From Daphnia pulex (lineage: Eukaryota; Arthropoda; Branchiopoda; Diplostraca; Daphniidae): DNA of 64,000 nucleotides. The stretch covers positions 124,001-188,000 of the forward strand of contig NC_060023.1 in NCBI RefSeq assembly GCF_021134715.1, given 5' to 3'. The notes under the pieces were generated by a model that saw only the letters and a program-made list of their open reading frames with translations, ran no database searches and was not told where the DNA came from. This document shows positions 34,479 to 48,275 of the stretch, piece after piece (the stretch's first letter is position 1; each line of letters begins with the position of its first letter). A program made the position numbers and the translations under genes.

Positions 34479-35895
34479 TGGAGAAAAACGTCGAAATACC
34501 TTTTCATCCTTTCATTCAACAGCTTCCACAGTGTGATCAACAAGATTATTGAGTAAGCATCTTGTGGCTGTGTGTTTTAAGTAAAAATAACTTTCTGAAT
34601 ATTTTGACAAAATTCTTGATTTCTCTTTTCAGACTCTGGAATCTTTGGGTCACGATCTACATGGACGCCAATGCTGGTTCATTACAAAACTCATCTTTGT
34701 TGCCTAATAAAGTGAAATTCTTGAAGAAATTGGCTTTGGTGATGGAGGAAAGTCATACATGACACTACTCGAGCCCCCATTAGATGAACTGTTGCTGCAG
34801 TTTTGGCCAAGACGGAATTTGAAAAGCCCCTCTATTAGAAGCTGCACTGTCTGAGGCAGGTGACTAACAAGCATAGTGATGCATACCATTTAATTGCTTT
34901 TTTTTGTTAATAATTCGTTATATTTTGGCAGCAAAAATTGCTAGAGAGGAATTTCAATCGATATCCAAGGTTGAGTAAACTTGTGCTAATGACAGGAAAC
35001 TACGCCAGCTTCTACGGTAGTTGCAGATTACGTGAGCCCGTCGATGTTCCCAAGTACTATAATATCATCAAGAATCCTATGTACTTGCGAATGGTTGAAA
35101 CCAAGACTAGAAAGAGAAGCCACCAATGATTTTACGATTCTTTTCGTAGTAGTTGGTAAGTAAAAATGTAAACTTAAATTTAACGAGCGCAGACGCGCAT
35201 TGCTGTGCTAGTCAGCGACATAGTATTAGAATTTCAAATTGCTTAACGAATATCATCCCGTAGTCTGCTTTTCTTCTCCCTTTGCTTTTGTTGATTGACG
35301 TATATTCGTTCGTATCTTCATAATGTTTAATCTGTGCCTGTAAAGTGTCGCCGATTCGTGATTTATTTGGTTGGCCATGATCGCATCGGACTCGATCACC
35401 GCGATGAACCGAATCTTCGGCGCTATTTTGTTGCTGAATGAGACAGCATATATCTCACCGGATTGTTTGTGGCTTATATTCTTTAGTTTTATTCTGTTTT
35501 ACAGGGAAATTGAGTCTTGATCAGAGAGGTCTTATTTCTCTTCGATTTAGTTTAACAGTTTTATTTTTCAGCTTATTTCCAGTCAGATTTGGAATTCCAT
35601 GAAATGCTGCCGAGGTTGGATCATGGACCATGTTGGCATATCATTCAATTGGCTGAAGAAGATCTTGGTTCTCTGGTTCTCTCGAATGACTCGAAACAAC
35701 AACTCACACATCTCGTCCAGGAGTAACTCGCTTATTTTGGGGATCCAGCAAAGAAAACCTTCACTCCTCGCTCGAATTTTCCAGTGGCTATCCAAATTAG
35801 ATCCACTCACCATTTGACATCGAAAACCACTGCTTGTTTCATTCAAACTGCTGGACAGCCTTCCGGCGATCGGTAAAAAATTCATTTCCCACATT
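34479..35895 (+). pseudogene. Bromodomain gene fragment, left copy
   Basis: Exon-like pieces separated by intron-like DNA with GT-AG borders. The clearest piece (34933-35129) encodes REPVDVPKYYNIIKNPMYLR, matching the bromodomain pattern PV-x-VP-x-YYxxIKxPMDL. The preceding piece, homologous to KPLYYELYCLRQ in the right copy, has a stop codon here (TAT TAG). PMDL has become PMYL. Further pieces at 34479-34553, 34632-34760 and 35570-35895 show frameshifts. Retained introns make it a duplicated, not retro-copied, pseudogene. A TIF1- or BPTF-type parent is possible but not settled. Confidence 0.6.
35140..35560 (+). repeat. Dispersed repeat unit, copy 1
   Basis: Shares long matches with 41930-42330 and, inverted, with about 60200-60600 (e.g. 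GCAGACGCGCATTGCT, ATCGCATCGGACT, GATGAACCGAATCTTCG). It lies inside the bromodomain fragment region, so it may be part of that gene's intron that was copied again to 41.9 kb. Confidence 0.6.
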
Positions 35896-36120
35896 TTGTG
35901 ATTTTTTGAAACTGTGAATTTATTTCATTATTTGTTATTTTGGGTTTGTTTTAGCGATGGAAAGAGCTGCCATATCTTATCTCATTAATTTCAGGGTAAA
36001 CTTTAATCTGGATTGATTTTTCTCTGTAATTGTACTGTCATTACTGATGTGATTTATCCCTTCCCCCTTTCTTGAATTTTTGTCTTAATTATTTAACTTT
36101 CCATTTTTAATAAGAAAACA

Positions 36121-36465
36121 AATGTTGTTCATTCAGGATTCGCCATCTGTCATGCCGGTCTATTAGAGCAGTAGTGAACGTTTTAGTACAACGGCGAGCA
36201 GGATTGTCCCGCGTCTTTCGGTAGGTTATTGATCTGGTTTACCATGAACTGTTTTTCTCAAGTTGTTTCATTTTTAAATCCTACAGTGATTTAGTGTTAG
36301 TAGAAGTGTGTATACTTAGATTATGTTCGGTTAGTATTGACCATTGGGTTAGTTTTTGTCAGGTTTAGCTTGTGAGTTGTGTAGTGTTAAGTTAGTACGT
36401 GCCATCGTGTTCATCGATACAAACATATGAAACAGCAGATGGAGGGATTTGAAGGAGGGAGAATA
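36121..36465 (-). repeat. SINE-like repeat, truncated copy
   Basis: Similar to 39181-39615 and 59575-60000, but lacks the tRNA-like head. Confidence 0.6.
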
Positions 36466-36683
36466 TGTAATTCTTTAAACGAGAAACAATTAAAACAATT
36501 GAATACAGATAAGAGGGAAGGAGAAACTTATTAACTCTTACTTCTATATCAAATGTCTCTAGTAAAAGTGGTGCAAATTCTAAGAAGTAATCAGAAATTC
36601 AACTAGAAATAACTAAAAAATGTATGACATGTTTTAATCAGTTATTCAGGCAATTATTTCTGCAGCAATATCGGTCCATAATG

Positions 36684-39180
<2,497 letters not shown>

Positions 39181-39615
39181 ATCCCTTTTTAATTAAAAAA
39201 TGTTGTTCATTCAGGGTTCGCCATCTGTCATGCTGGTCTATAACAGCATTAATCAACGTTCGAGTACACCGGCGTACAGGATTGTCCCACGGCCTACGAT
39301 ATAGGTAATCGGGCTATTTTACCATGAACTGTTTATCTCAGACTGTTTCATTTTTAAATGCTACAGTGTTTAAGTGTTAGTAGAACATGAGTTACGTAGA
39401 TTATGTTCGGTTAGTATTGGGTTAATTTTTGTCAGGTTTAGCTTGTGAGTTGTGTAGTGTTAAGTTAGTACCTGCGCAGTCTTTTTGTACATAGATACAG
39501 ACATGGGGAACAGCAGATGGAGTTATTTTAAGAGGGAAGGAGGAATCTAACCCGGGACTTTTCGTATCATAACTCTTGGTTCCATAACCATTAAGCCATG
39601 GTCGCACATCCTCTG
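39181..39615 (-). mobile_element. tRNA-derived SINE-like element
   Basis: On the minus strand the head contains a pol III A box (TGGCTTAATGGTTA) and B box (GGGTTAGATTCC) about 40 nt apart, flanked by a GAGGA / TCCTC pair as in an acceptor stem. The body is shared with 36121-36465 and 59575-60000. This is the arrangement of a tRNA-derived SINE; it is not an intact tRNA gene. Confidence 0.65.
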
Positions 39616-40352
39616 AAGACTATATCTCTGGAAGATAGTCATTTATATCCTTTCCGGGATGTGGCACACAAGTTTTTGACCGAAATTATGTAGACAACAA
39701 GTGAAGTGGTGGGCCTACAGCATTCAATTGCCACGCTGGAGTCCCGTTTTCGAATCCATTCGGTGAATTTTGGTCTCGATTTTGGTTAATATCTAAAATT
39801 AGAAGAATTTCATAATATGTTCAAGTAGTAAATGAATTATTTATATTTCCGTAGCAGTGCGATGAACTCGTCGACCAGCAGCCGGCCAACCAGTTTTCCG
39901 CTTCATTTCTATAAAGGTAAAGGGGCGTGACCACCAACAGTTTCCTTCCTGCTGCTGATGCGGGGCGATGAAAATAGCACAAGCCATCAGTTGTCGATAG
40001 ACTGAGACTCTAGTTTGTCCATCACTGCTGCCCGTCAACTGCTGCTGCCAACAACGCGGCATGATTATTATTATTATTGCACACATTGCGGCGGCCACAG
40101 CATTTCCATCTCACAAAGTCTGACAATCTGAATTTGCTACGACCGCGGGTGCTGGTATCTCACTATATACACATGTCGTTCATCTTTGGCCAGCATCACG
40201 GAGCAGCAGCGGCCAGCAGCCTCTAGGAGCGATTTTCTCAGCCCTTTGTGAACACAGAGCAGCAGACGAGCCTATCAATTGAGTAGGCACCACTGTGAAC
40301 TTCGGACGTGGATGATATTTAGTTTCTTTTGTAAAAATCCAGCGGATCCATC
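39616..40352. other. Intergenic, 5' flank of the GT43 gene
   Basis: About 740 bp without a gene; an (ATT)n run is near 40065. The end holds the 5' UTR of the glucuronosyltransferase. Confidence 0.45.
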
Positions 40353-41588
40353 ATGGTAAGATACATTTTTTTAATCGATAATTTTTTTAATTTCTATTTA
40401 ATTAATTCAATTAATTATTATTTTTGTTTGATTTGATTTTATTTTGCAGTGGGGATGGCCGAATGTCCGTTCGAAACCTGGCGCCTTTTTCTACGTACTT
40501 TTGCTGGGCTTGGCCGGATTCGTTTACAACTACAATTCCAACAGCAACTTGCTGACCATTTTGAACCAGTCTGAGGAAACTGAGTTGCCCGTCATTTACG
40601 TCATCACGCCAACGTACCGCCGTCTGGTCCAATTGGCCGAGTTGACTCAACTGGCCCAAACGCTTTCGCAGGTCCCTTCCGTCCACTGGATCGTGGTGGA
40701 AGACAGTGAAGAGCTTTCGTCCGGAGTCACTCATCTCCTCCAGCGATTCGACGCCATCCCCCACACTCACCTGCACGGTATCAAATATAAACCACCCCAT
40801 TATATTATTATTTTAGCTTTTAAACATGGAAATTTCATAAATGATTTCACAGGTCGGATGCCGGAACTGTTCCGGGTGAATGCCTCAAGTACACCGTACA
40901 CGTCGAGGCCTCGCGGGGCGTCGAATCGCAACCGGGCGCTCCACTGGATCCGCGAGAACGTCCAGTCGGGCGTCGTTTACTTTGCAGACGACGACAACAC
41001 GTACGACCTGCGCCTCTTCCACGAGATGCGCCACACCAAGAAAGTCTCCATGTGGCCGGTGGGATTGATTGGGATTTACGGCGTCAGCTCGCCCGTCGTC
41101 GATCCCGACACTGGGCACGTCAAGGAATTTTTTGACGGATGGGTCGGAGATCGAACCTATGCCGTCGACATGGCCTCGTTTGCCATCAACGTCCAGTTGC
41201 TTCATCAGGTCTAGTCTATTAGGCGCTACATTTTTTTTTTTTAATTTTCTAATTTTGTTTATTGATTGATGACATCAGAATCCTGACGCAATGATGCCTT
41301 ACCGGGCCGGATACCAGGAAGATTTCTTCCTCAAAAGTTTGAATTTGACTTTGGAGGATATTGAACCCAGAGCTAATAATTGCACCCAGGTATTACATTA
41401 TTCAAAATAAATAAATTGGTTAATTATAAGAAATTGGTTTGTTTTCCCATTCATTTCAGATTCTGGTCTGGCACACCCAAAATGCCAACTACAAATCGGT
41501 GCCGTCCTTTGCCCTCAAGAGCCGCTTCGAGAAGACCAACGTACAACAACTTCGCTCACAAACTCTCAATCTCCTTCCCGTTGCCTAA
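40353..41588 (+). CDS. Galactosylgalactosylxylosylprotein 3-beta-glucuronosyltransferase, GlcAT-I-like (GT43)
   Basis: Five exons (40353-40355, 40450-40777, 40853-41208, 41279-41389, 41460-41588) give 308 aa. The enzyme adds GlcA beta-1,3 to Gal-Gal-Xyl, finishing the linker that carries heparan and chondroitin sulfate. The anchor is at about 12-28. Motifs: VIYVITPTYRRLVQLAEL, HWIVVEDSE, NRALHWIRE, VYFADDDNTYDLRLF (DDD at 156-158), WPVGLIG, VDMASFAIN, the acceptor-side segment YQEDFFLKSL, and ILVWHTQ near the C-terminus. The first coding exon is only the ATG: GTAAGA follows directly, and exon 2 resumes TGGGGATGG after TTGCAG. I chose this start because no ATG opens the second exon. Family certain; GlcAT-I or a GlcAT-P/S relative is possible, though the short stem fits GlcAT-I. 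Confidence 0.94.
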
Positions 41589-41929
41589 TAATCCATTCAA
41601 ATAATGTTTCAGCCTTTTGTGTTCAATAACGTGACCGCTGCGTATAATCATTATTATTATTTTGCGATGGATATTATTATAACTAATAGCTCGGCAGACT
41701 GTAGAGAGCGCAGTCGAGGGTCAGAGATAAGCCGCTTCGATTCATTTCTATTTATTTAAAAACCAGTTTTTATAAATTGGGTTGAAAAAGAAAAAAGGCG
41801 GCCTTCATTGAGAACACGTTTGTTTTTGTTTCGATGAAGAGATTCACATTAGATTTATTTCTTTGATGCATTTGATTGGGTGTATATTTGTTTGTCTCCG
41901 CTATCTCAGCATTAAGTAGAAGGTAGTAG

Positions 41930-42400
41930 TTGGTAAGTGAAAATGTTATCTTACATTTAACGAGTGCAGACGCGCATTGCTTTGCTAATCAACCTAGTAT
42001 AAGAATTTTGAATTGCTAAACGAATGTCATCTCGTCGTCTGCTTTTATTCTCACTTTGCTATTTGTTGAGTGACGTATATTCGCTCGTAGTTTCATAATG
42101 TCTTGTATGTGCCTGTTAAGTATCGCCGATTCGTGAATTAATTGGTTGACCATGATCGCATCGGACTTGATCACCGCGATGAACCGAATCTTCGACGCTA
42201 TTTTGTTGCTGGATGAGACAGCATATATCTCACTGGATTGTTTGTGGCCTATATTATTTAATTGTATTCTGTTTTACAGGGAGAATGAGTCTTGATCGGA
42301 GTGGTTTTATTTCTCTCCGAGTCATTCCAACAAGTTGACTAGTAGCTCTCAGTCAATTTCCATCCATTAGATCCTCATGCTGTCAAAAGCCTAAAACTTA
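41930..42400 (+). repeat. Dispersed repeat unit, copy 2
   Basis: Diverged direct copy of 35140-35560. It is followed by a stretch also found near 49.8-49.9 and 50.57-50.71 kb (CAAAAGCCTAAAACT, AAGGTATTTCCCCATT). The unit therefore bridges the outer and inner duplications. Confidence 0.6.
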
Positions 42401-43571
42401 TGTTGGAAGCCAATACATAGAGGAATACAAATGTAACGAGATAAGGTATTTCCCCATTGTAAATAACATAGAGAATTTCCTTGTCCCATTTTCACTTAAG
42501 AGATATGAAGAGTGTGAAGTGAAAAACCTGCCATGTGTATGTACATGTACCAGATCTGCACATGAAAACATGTATGTAATAGAAAACATTTTTATTTCTT
42601 TTATAAATTTATTAGCCAATAAATCAATAATCATTTTATTCTTTCCAACAGATCTGCAAACACGAAGGTTATGAATTTCGTTCTTGTGGTCAATGGAGTT
42701 GGGCGCTGGTTGCCGTTACTGGCCTTTTGCGACGTCTTGATATCAGTTTGGAATAAAGGCTCTGGACTCTGGGGAATCCTCATTCATGCCCGAGGTAACT
42801 TTGCAGTCAACATTTGTGAGGATTTTTAGATTCGTTAGTTTTTTTTGCATGTCTTCGTTGTGTGTTTTGCATGCAAGAAAACCTGCAGACAGGTCGGCTA
42901 GTTTTTTCCGCTTGGGTCACGAGAAACATTACGTAAAACTGGCATGCGGTGGTGTAGAGGTTAATGTAAAAGACAGGGTAAGGTTAGCTCCTGTAAATGT
43001 TATTCATTTATGTTAAATAGCTGCTAGTAGGATCTCATTGTTGATTTACGGTTACAAAATCCATAGGCCTAGAGTTCAGGTATTGTCAATCAATCATTCG
43101 ATTTGCGTTTTAGATACTCCTAAATCAGTTTTGGAAATACGATTTTTTCCCCCCGCTTCTCCTGGGTGGTTACTTAGGATCATTCAAGTTAATTTTTGAG
43201 TTAAGCGTTGTGAATGTAGAGGACGAACTGTGACAGTCTATCGAGCTTTAGCAGTTGCGTCAAATTTATTATTTTATTAATTTTATTCAATCATTTTATG
43301 AGAAGCTTTGATTTAAATTTTTTTAAATTAATAATTTACCTATTTTTATCTCTATTTTGAGATTTTCTGCTCCGGCCGCAGGTGCAGGGATCATGTGTTT
43401 GAAACTTAGATAAGTTTGCAGTAGAATATTTTCAAAAAAGCCGATTGTTGTTCAAACGGTTCGAAATGGAAGATTTATTCATTCACTGAAGAAATGAGTC
43501 AAATGACTCAAATGTCAATTGGTATATTTTTTGAAGAGACTAAAGTTTAAGCCGTTATCATTTATGATTTG

Positions 43572-43985
43572 ATATTTATTTTGATATTGGTTTTTTTAGA
43601 CCCAACCCCAACAACGTCAACCCGAAGAAAGAAAAAGGCCCATTCCCATGTCGTTCACGCTTGAAGGTCACGAGAAACATTACGTAAAACTGGCATGCAG
43701 TGGTGTAGAGGTTGGGTGAGAATGACACGTGTTGCTTCATTATCAAGCAGGTAGAATAGCCACAAGGATAAGCTATTTGGTATTTTGGTATTCATTTTGA
43801 TATTGGTTTTTGTAGACCCATCCCCAGCAACGTCTACCTAAAGAAGGAAATAAAGGCCAGTTTGCATTTCAATCGAAGGTCATGGAGATCATTACGAAAA
43901 GGTGTCATACAGTGGAGAAGAGGTTGGGTGAGAATGGGACGTTTTGCATCATTATCAAGAAGGTAAAATAGCCACAAGGCTTGAG
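43572..43985 (+). repeat. Tandem duplication upstream of a TATA promoter
   Basis: Two diverged copies of a roughly 205-nt unit (about 43572-43789 and 43790-43985). Each starts near TTTTGATATTGG, includes GTAGACCCA/TTAGACCCA and GAGGTTGGGTGAGAATG, and ends AATAGCCACAAGG. A third partial copy lies near 42910-42965. They directly precede the TATA box at 44007. Confidence 0.7.
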
Positions 43986-44006
43986 AGGAGGGGTGAGAAA
44001 AAGTCG

Positions 44007-44041
44007 TATAAAAGGCGAGAGAAAAGTTGACTGGGATCAGT
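44007..44041 (+). promoter_or_regulatory. TATA box and initiator of YYTEAP gene copy 1
   Basis: TATAAAA at 44007-44013 and an arthropod initiator TCAGT at 44037-44041, placing the start site at about 44039, 32 nt downstream of the TATA box. The ATG follows at 44103. Confidence 0.7.
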
Positions 44042-44102
44042 CGAGTGAGTGTCTCCGATACGGCAACAGCTGCATTATTCGTCCTAATATCAGTTCGCAA
44101 TT

Positions 44103-44290
44103 ATGGGTAAAAATTCATTTTAAATTTCGAATCGTAAATCTATTCTATCTTGTTTTGAGTTGTTGATACGATTAGTTATCTTCGAAAAATAATATCCAAT
44201 TGTTTATTTTATTGCATAGTTAATTATGGCGTTGTGTTGCTGTGGGTGTCGTATCGTTGATGTCGACCACGAGAGAAAATCTTTTAAAAG
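44103..44290 (+). pseudogene. YYTEAP-family gene copy 1, truncated
   Basis: Exon 1 gives ATG G before a GTAAAA donor (44106|44107). Exon 2 starts at 44220 and reads MVNYGVVLLWVSYR then a stop. Compared with copy 2 (VVLLLVVVSSMAG), one base is missing in the signal-peptide codons, which shifts the frame; the repeat-encoding part is absent because the exon runs into the first exon of copy 2. The promoter still looks intact. Confidence 0.55.
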
Positions 44291-44309
44291 GGAAGAAAAA
44301 AGGCAACGG

Positions 44310-44930
44310 AAGTCAATCGAGTGAGCATCTCCGACCATGCAGCAGCTGCATTCTTCGTCGTATTATCAGGTCACAATCACGGGTGAATATTCTGTATTTC
44401 TATGTGGAATTTTGTATCAATTTCTATTTTTTCTGTTTGATAATCTGTCCGTTATTGTTGAATATTTAATGTAGTCTGGTTATCTATGCTGTCGTGCTGC
44501 TATTGGTTGTTGTATCGTCGATGGCTGGGTGGACGGCTGGTGTTCCGATGTCTCCTGGATAAGGCGGATACCAAACCGCAACGCCACCGCCTTACTACAC
44601 AACAACATACGCAACGACCAGTTACTACACCGAGGTTGCACAGTTGGGTTTACAGTTAAGCCACCAAGGATCCAGATTATTACACCACAACTTGTGTTGC
44701 TCCTCGAGCTACACTACCAAGACGCTAGAGTACTACACCGAGGCTCCCAAGTACTACACCACCAAGGCACCTTAGATTACGCAACTACGTATGCTGCCCC
44801 AACCAACGACACCGAGGCTTCAGCTTATTACACAACCAAAGCTGTCGGAATTCTACACTGGAGCGCCCAAGTACGACAGAAATCAGTCAAGTTAGCTTCT
44901 CCGACACCCAACACGGCAGCCCTGAAGTTT
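44310..44930 (+). pseudogene. YYTEAP-family gene copy 2, degraded
   Basis: The first-exon block resembles copy 1, but the start codon reads ACG before the splice donor (near 44380). Exon 2 (from 44475) encodes a signal-like VVLLLVVVSSMAG and AGVPMSPG, then a stop where copy 3 reads VYGGYQ. Degraded YYTE / APKYYTT repeats follow, with frameshifts. The copy lies directly upstream of the AIFM1-like pseudogene. Confidence 0.6.
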
Positions 44931-45048
44931 CGAATAAACTTCGCTTCAAACAGTGGAACGACAAAGAGTGAAGGTGAGCTCTTTATTACTGTAATTTTGT
45001 GGAACATGTATTAATGACTTGTTTTCCTTCCTTGTCTGTTTTACGAAC

Positions 45049-46125
45049 AAGACGAATTCTACTGCAATCGCGTCGAATTGAATAGCAAAGACAACACATT
45101 CGTACGTGTACACCGCGTCGTTAAACTTGACATTGTTGGTCGGAAAGCCGAACTTGACGATGGCCGTACCATCACCTACGACAAGTGCGTTATTGCCACA
45201 GGTAAACATTTTATTCCAAACGAAATTCGTCTTTAAAAGTCTCAATGATTACACCTTAATGAAATGTTGAATAAGTTTGATAGTCTTCCTGCTCGATAGT
45301 ATCTAAGTCTATTTACACTGCTAGCAATTTATTTCTGTGAATTAGTTTTACGAATAGAATTAGTTCTAGGAATTCCTCTAAAAATAGCCTTTATTTTCTT
45401 GTTAGGTAGTAAACGAAAATCTTTTCCAATCCCTGAGCGGTGCCCTTAAAGATGTCCACGAGCACGTCACGCTGTCCCGCAACATCGATGGCGCTAACAC
45501 ATGCCGAGTCCTCTAAATGTTTAACCAATGGACAACCGAGAAGGTGAAAGCGGAAAGTGTTAATGTTTTGCCCAAAGCTTATGTTTAGGCTGCAATTTTG
45601 GAAGACGACGAGGTTGCATTGACCTTAAACGATGGTCAAAAGGTAAACAATTATTTCAGTACATGTTTTAGCGATGTTAATTAAAATCTAGAATTCATTT
45701 CTGCAGATTTAAACTGACCATGTCGTCTCTGTTGTCGGTTAGGACGCGAACACGGGTTTGGCTGTCGCTTCTGGTTTGGAAATAGATTCCAATTTTGGTG
45801 GTTATCGAGTCAATACCGAGCTCGAAGCACGATCGACCATCTGGCTTGTAAGAATCCTTGAACATTTTATTTCATATTGATTTTATTGCTTAAAACTTGA
45901 CCAACAATGACTGCTCTGATGTTGTTGTTGGATAGTAAGTTCTTGTTAAATTAGATTTTAATTACTGGGTTTGAACTTTATTTTTTATTAGGCCGGAGAT
46001 GCTGCCTTCTTTTGTGGTATCAAATTGGGTCGTCGTCGTAGGGAATATCATCACTTTGCTGTTGTATCAGGGTGATTGGCTGGAGAGAACAATACTGGCA
46101 ACGAAACATGGATGAACAACTGCAG
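45049..46125 (+). pseudogene. AIFM1-like oxidoreductase pseudogene, left copy
   Basis: Exon-like pieces of apoptosis-inducing factor (mitochondrial FAD/NADH oxidoreductase). A first piece reads KLDIVGRKAELDDGRTITYD then KCVIATG and a GTAAAC donor. A second near 45420-45520 resembles the TLFRKIGDF segment. The next reads NQWTTEKVKAESVNVLPKA, matching AIF's SNWTMEKVRREGVKVMPNA. Then [20 protein letters not shown] and, after another intron, AGDAAFFCGIKLGRRR with AVVSG*LAGEN. Stops interrupt at several sites, and the NAD-binding region between pieces is missing. Retained introns show it was a DNA-level copy. Confidence 0.8.
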
Positions 46126-47119
46126 TGTACTCTTCCCAAGTGCATTCTTCTTCGTATTATCAGTACGCAATCGGGTAAATATTCTGTTTTATGGAGTTTG
46201 TGTCAATTATTTGTTTTTTATCTGTTTATGTACCATATTGAATATTGATGTTTAAATTATTTACCGCATAGTTGATGATGGTGTTGTGCTGTTGCCGTTT
46301 GTCGTATCGTTGAAGGCTGGCTCGATCACTGGTGTACCAATGTCTCCTGTGTATGGTGGATACCAAGGCACCACACCGCCGCCTTACTACACAACGACAA
46401 CATTCGCAACAACCGGTTACTACACTGAGGCCCACAACTACTACATCACCAAGGCTCCAGAATATTACACCGCAGCTAACGCTGCCCCGAGCTACATCAT
46501 CAAAGATCCTGAGTACTACACCGAGGCTCCCAAGTACTACACCACCAAGTCACCGGAGTACTACACCTACACGTATGTTGCCCCAGCTTACTACACCGAG
46601 GTTCCCAAGAATTATATAGTTCCTAGCTACTACACCGAGGCTCCAACTTATTACTCCACCAAAGCGGCTGAATACTACACCGAGTCGCCCAATTACTACA
46701 CCAACAAGGCTCCAGATTATTACACCACAACTTATGCTTCCCCGAGTCACAACAACGCAGCCCCGAAGTATTACTCTGCCTCAAGCTAGACAACTATAAC
46801 TTAGGTGGCCGAGTAAAACGCAGCCCCGACTTACTACACAGCGGCTGCTCCTTCGTACTACGTTGAACCGGAACACTACACCGAGGCTCCAGTTTACTAC
46901 CCCACAACCTACGCTACACATAGCTGCTACACCGAGGATCCTATGTTCTAACCTACCAAGGCACCTGAGTATTATACCACTACTTACGCTGCTCCGACCA
47001 ACTACACCGAAGCTTCGAAGTATTACTCTATCCCGACTTACTACACCACTGAGGCACCTGAATATTACACCACACCCTACGCTTCTCCAACTTACTACAT
47101 GGACGTTTCTGAATACTAA
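46108..47119 (+). pseudogene. YYTEAP-repeat secreted protein, copy 3 (longest)
   Basis: Exon 2 opens at 46272 (VDDGVVLLPFVVSLKAG, a signal-like start) and runs as tandem units of about 10-13 residues, such as YYTEAPKYYTTKSPE, APSYI, APAYYTEVPK, to a stop at 46787-46789. Repeats then continue in related frames to 47119 (ending YYMDVSEY), with internal stops. In the homologous exon 1 the ATG seen in copy 1 is lost (CAATCGG before the donor). An alternative ATG at 46108 keeps the frame open through exons 46108..46174 and 46272..46789 (194 aa). Tyr/Thr/Pro repeats of this type suggest a cuticle or extracellular-matrix protein. Coding status is uncertain. Confidence 0.55.
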
Positions 47120-47702
47120 AGTCGAATTTTCAATTTTAATAATCATGTTCATTTTTGTCGGTCATATCTTAATAATTACTAGTTACTGGGAATTGTTGAT
47201 CTTTAAAGAGAAAAAGAATTTTTTAACCTGGGTAATCACTTTGTACGACTTCTCTTGCCACCTAAAAGCCTTGACATTGCGACGTTTTCTGATTTTTATT
47301 GGATCTTTCCTATTTCGTATGTTGGAGGTGGCTATTTCTCTAGTCGCTCTGCATTCCGACATGTTCTAGTGTTTGGACGAACTTTATTTACAGGGCAAGA
47401 TTCGAAACAAATGTACTGTGGTGTTAACTAAAAATTTTCGATGTTAACAGTTCTGTTTTTAACTTAAGTTGGGGTAAAAAAAGGTGTTGTAGAAAATGTT
47501 TGGTTTGCACAGCAATTTATTTAAAAAATCTGAACATGATCAGTCACAAAATATACAAGTCAAATGCTAAACATTTTTTTATTACAAGTTACGAGACATG
47601 GCCAACAAAAAACTTTAAAAGGAATTGCTTTATTGTCCCACCTCCACCCACAATTCCACCACATTTTACAATCACATGCATAAATACATACACTAAAGTT
47701 AA

Positions 47703-48007
47703 CCCGTTGGCTGCCACGCCATACAACCCGTAGGTTGTACTCTACTACTCTACGCGCCACGTCTGAAGGATCCGTGACCAAAGTGGGACTTGCCATTGCT
47801 GACAAGTCCGGGCTGACACGGTGACAGGAGAATCCATCACCGTATCGACAAGGGGGAAGTCCCTATGGTGCATTGCCTAACAGGCTTGCCTTGCGGCAAA
47901 TTTTGGGCTTGGCGACACTCCGACCTCGCGGCATGAAATCCACGAGGCCGGCCAGCGCGGCCCGTGCAAAGGAGCTAGGAGAGAACAAAGGCGTGGCAGA
48001 CAACGGG
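47703..48007. mobile_element. piggyBac-type non-autonomous element (MITE), left arm
   Basis: A 305-bp unit with 18-bp terminal inverted repeats CCCGTTGGCTGCCACGCC / GGCGTGGCAGACAACGGG (one mismatch), flanked on both sides by TTAA (47699-47702, 48008-48011). CCC...GGG ends and TTAA target duplication are piggyBac hallmarks. No transposase is encoded; a minus-strand frame covers part of it but is not recognised. Confidence 0.85.
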
Positions 48008-48275
48008 TTAACTAACACAAACACAAACATATTACCAACAACAAATGATGATCCGCGCTGACACTTTGGAGATACCGGCGACGTTATGGTGTCCATCTTC
48101 TCGAAATTTCCTCTGGATTACCTGAATAAAGAGACGACAATTCTTATTTACTGACATGCCAATGAAAGTTACATAATACAGAAAGAAACAATAATCAGGT
48201 TTTTTAGCTCAAATATTTAAATATGCAATTTTTTAAAGTTTAAATCAAGCTTGCAATGTTGAGAACTGTTAACAG

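Larger units (their letters stand above)
33137..36465 (+). repeat. Outer inverted-duplication arm, left
   Basis: Matches the reverse complement of about 59.6-62.63 kb. It starts inside the last SLC4A11 exon (TGCCAATTGGCTCAGCTGATG) and runs through its 3' UTR, a noncoding stretch, a bromodomain gene fragment and the body of a SINE-like repeat. The two arms differ by frequent substitutions and small indels, so this duplication is older than the inner one. Confidence 0.85.

Noticed and set aside
39541..39615. Candidate functional tRNA gene
   Set aside because: A and B boxes are present, but the cloverleaf arms do not all pair and the same head is attached to a repeated body, so it is a SINE head.
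46380..47110. Repeat array as a possible CRISPR array
   Set aside because: Units are coding YYTEAP-type repeats of uneven length without unique spacers, in an animal genome.
47863..48096. 77-aa frame (MDTITSPVSP...) and its mirror at 52098
   Set aside because: Mostly inside the 305-bp inverted-repeat element; its conservation between arms only reflects the recent duplication.
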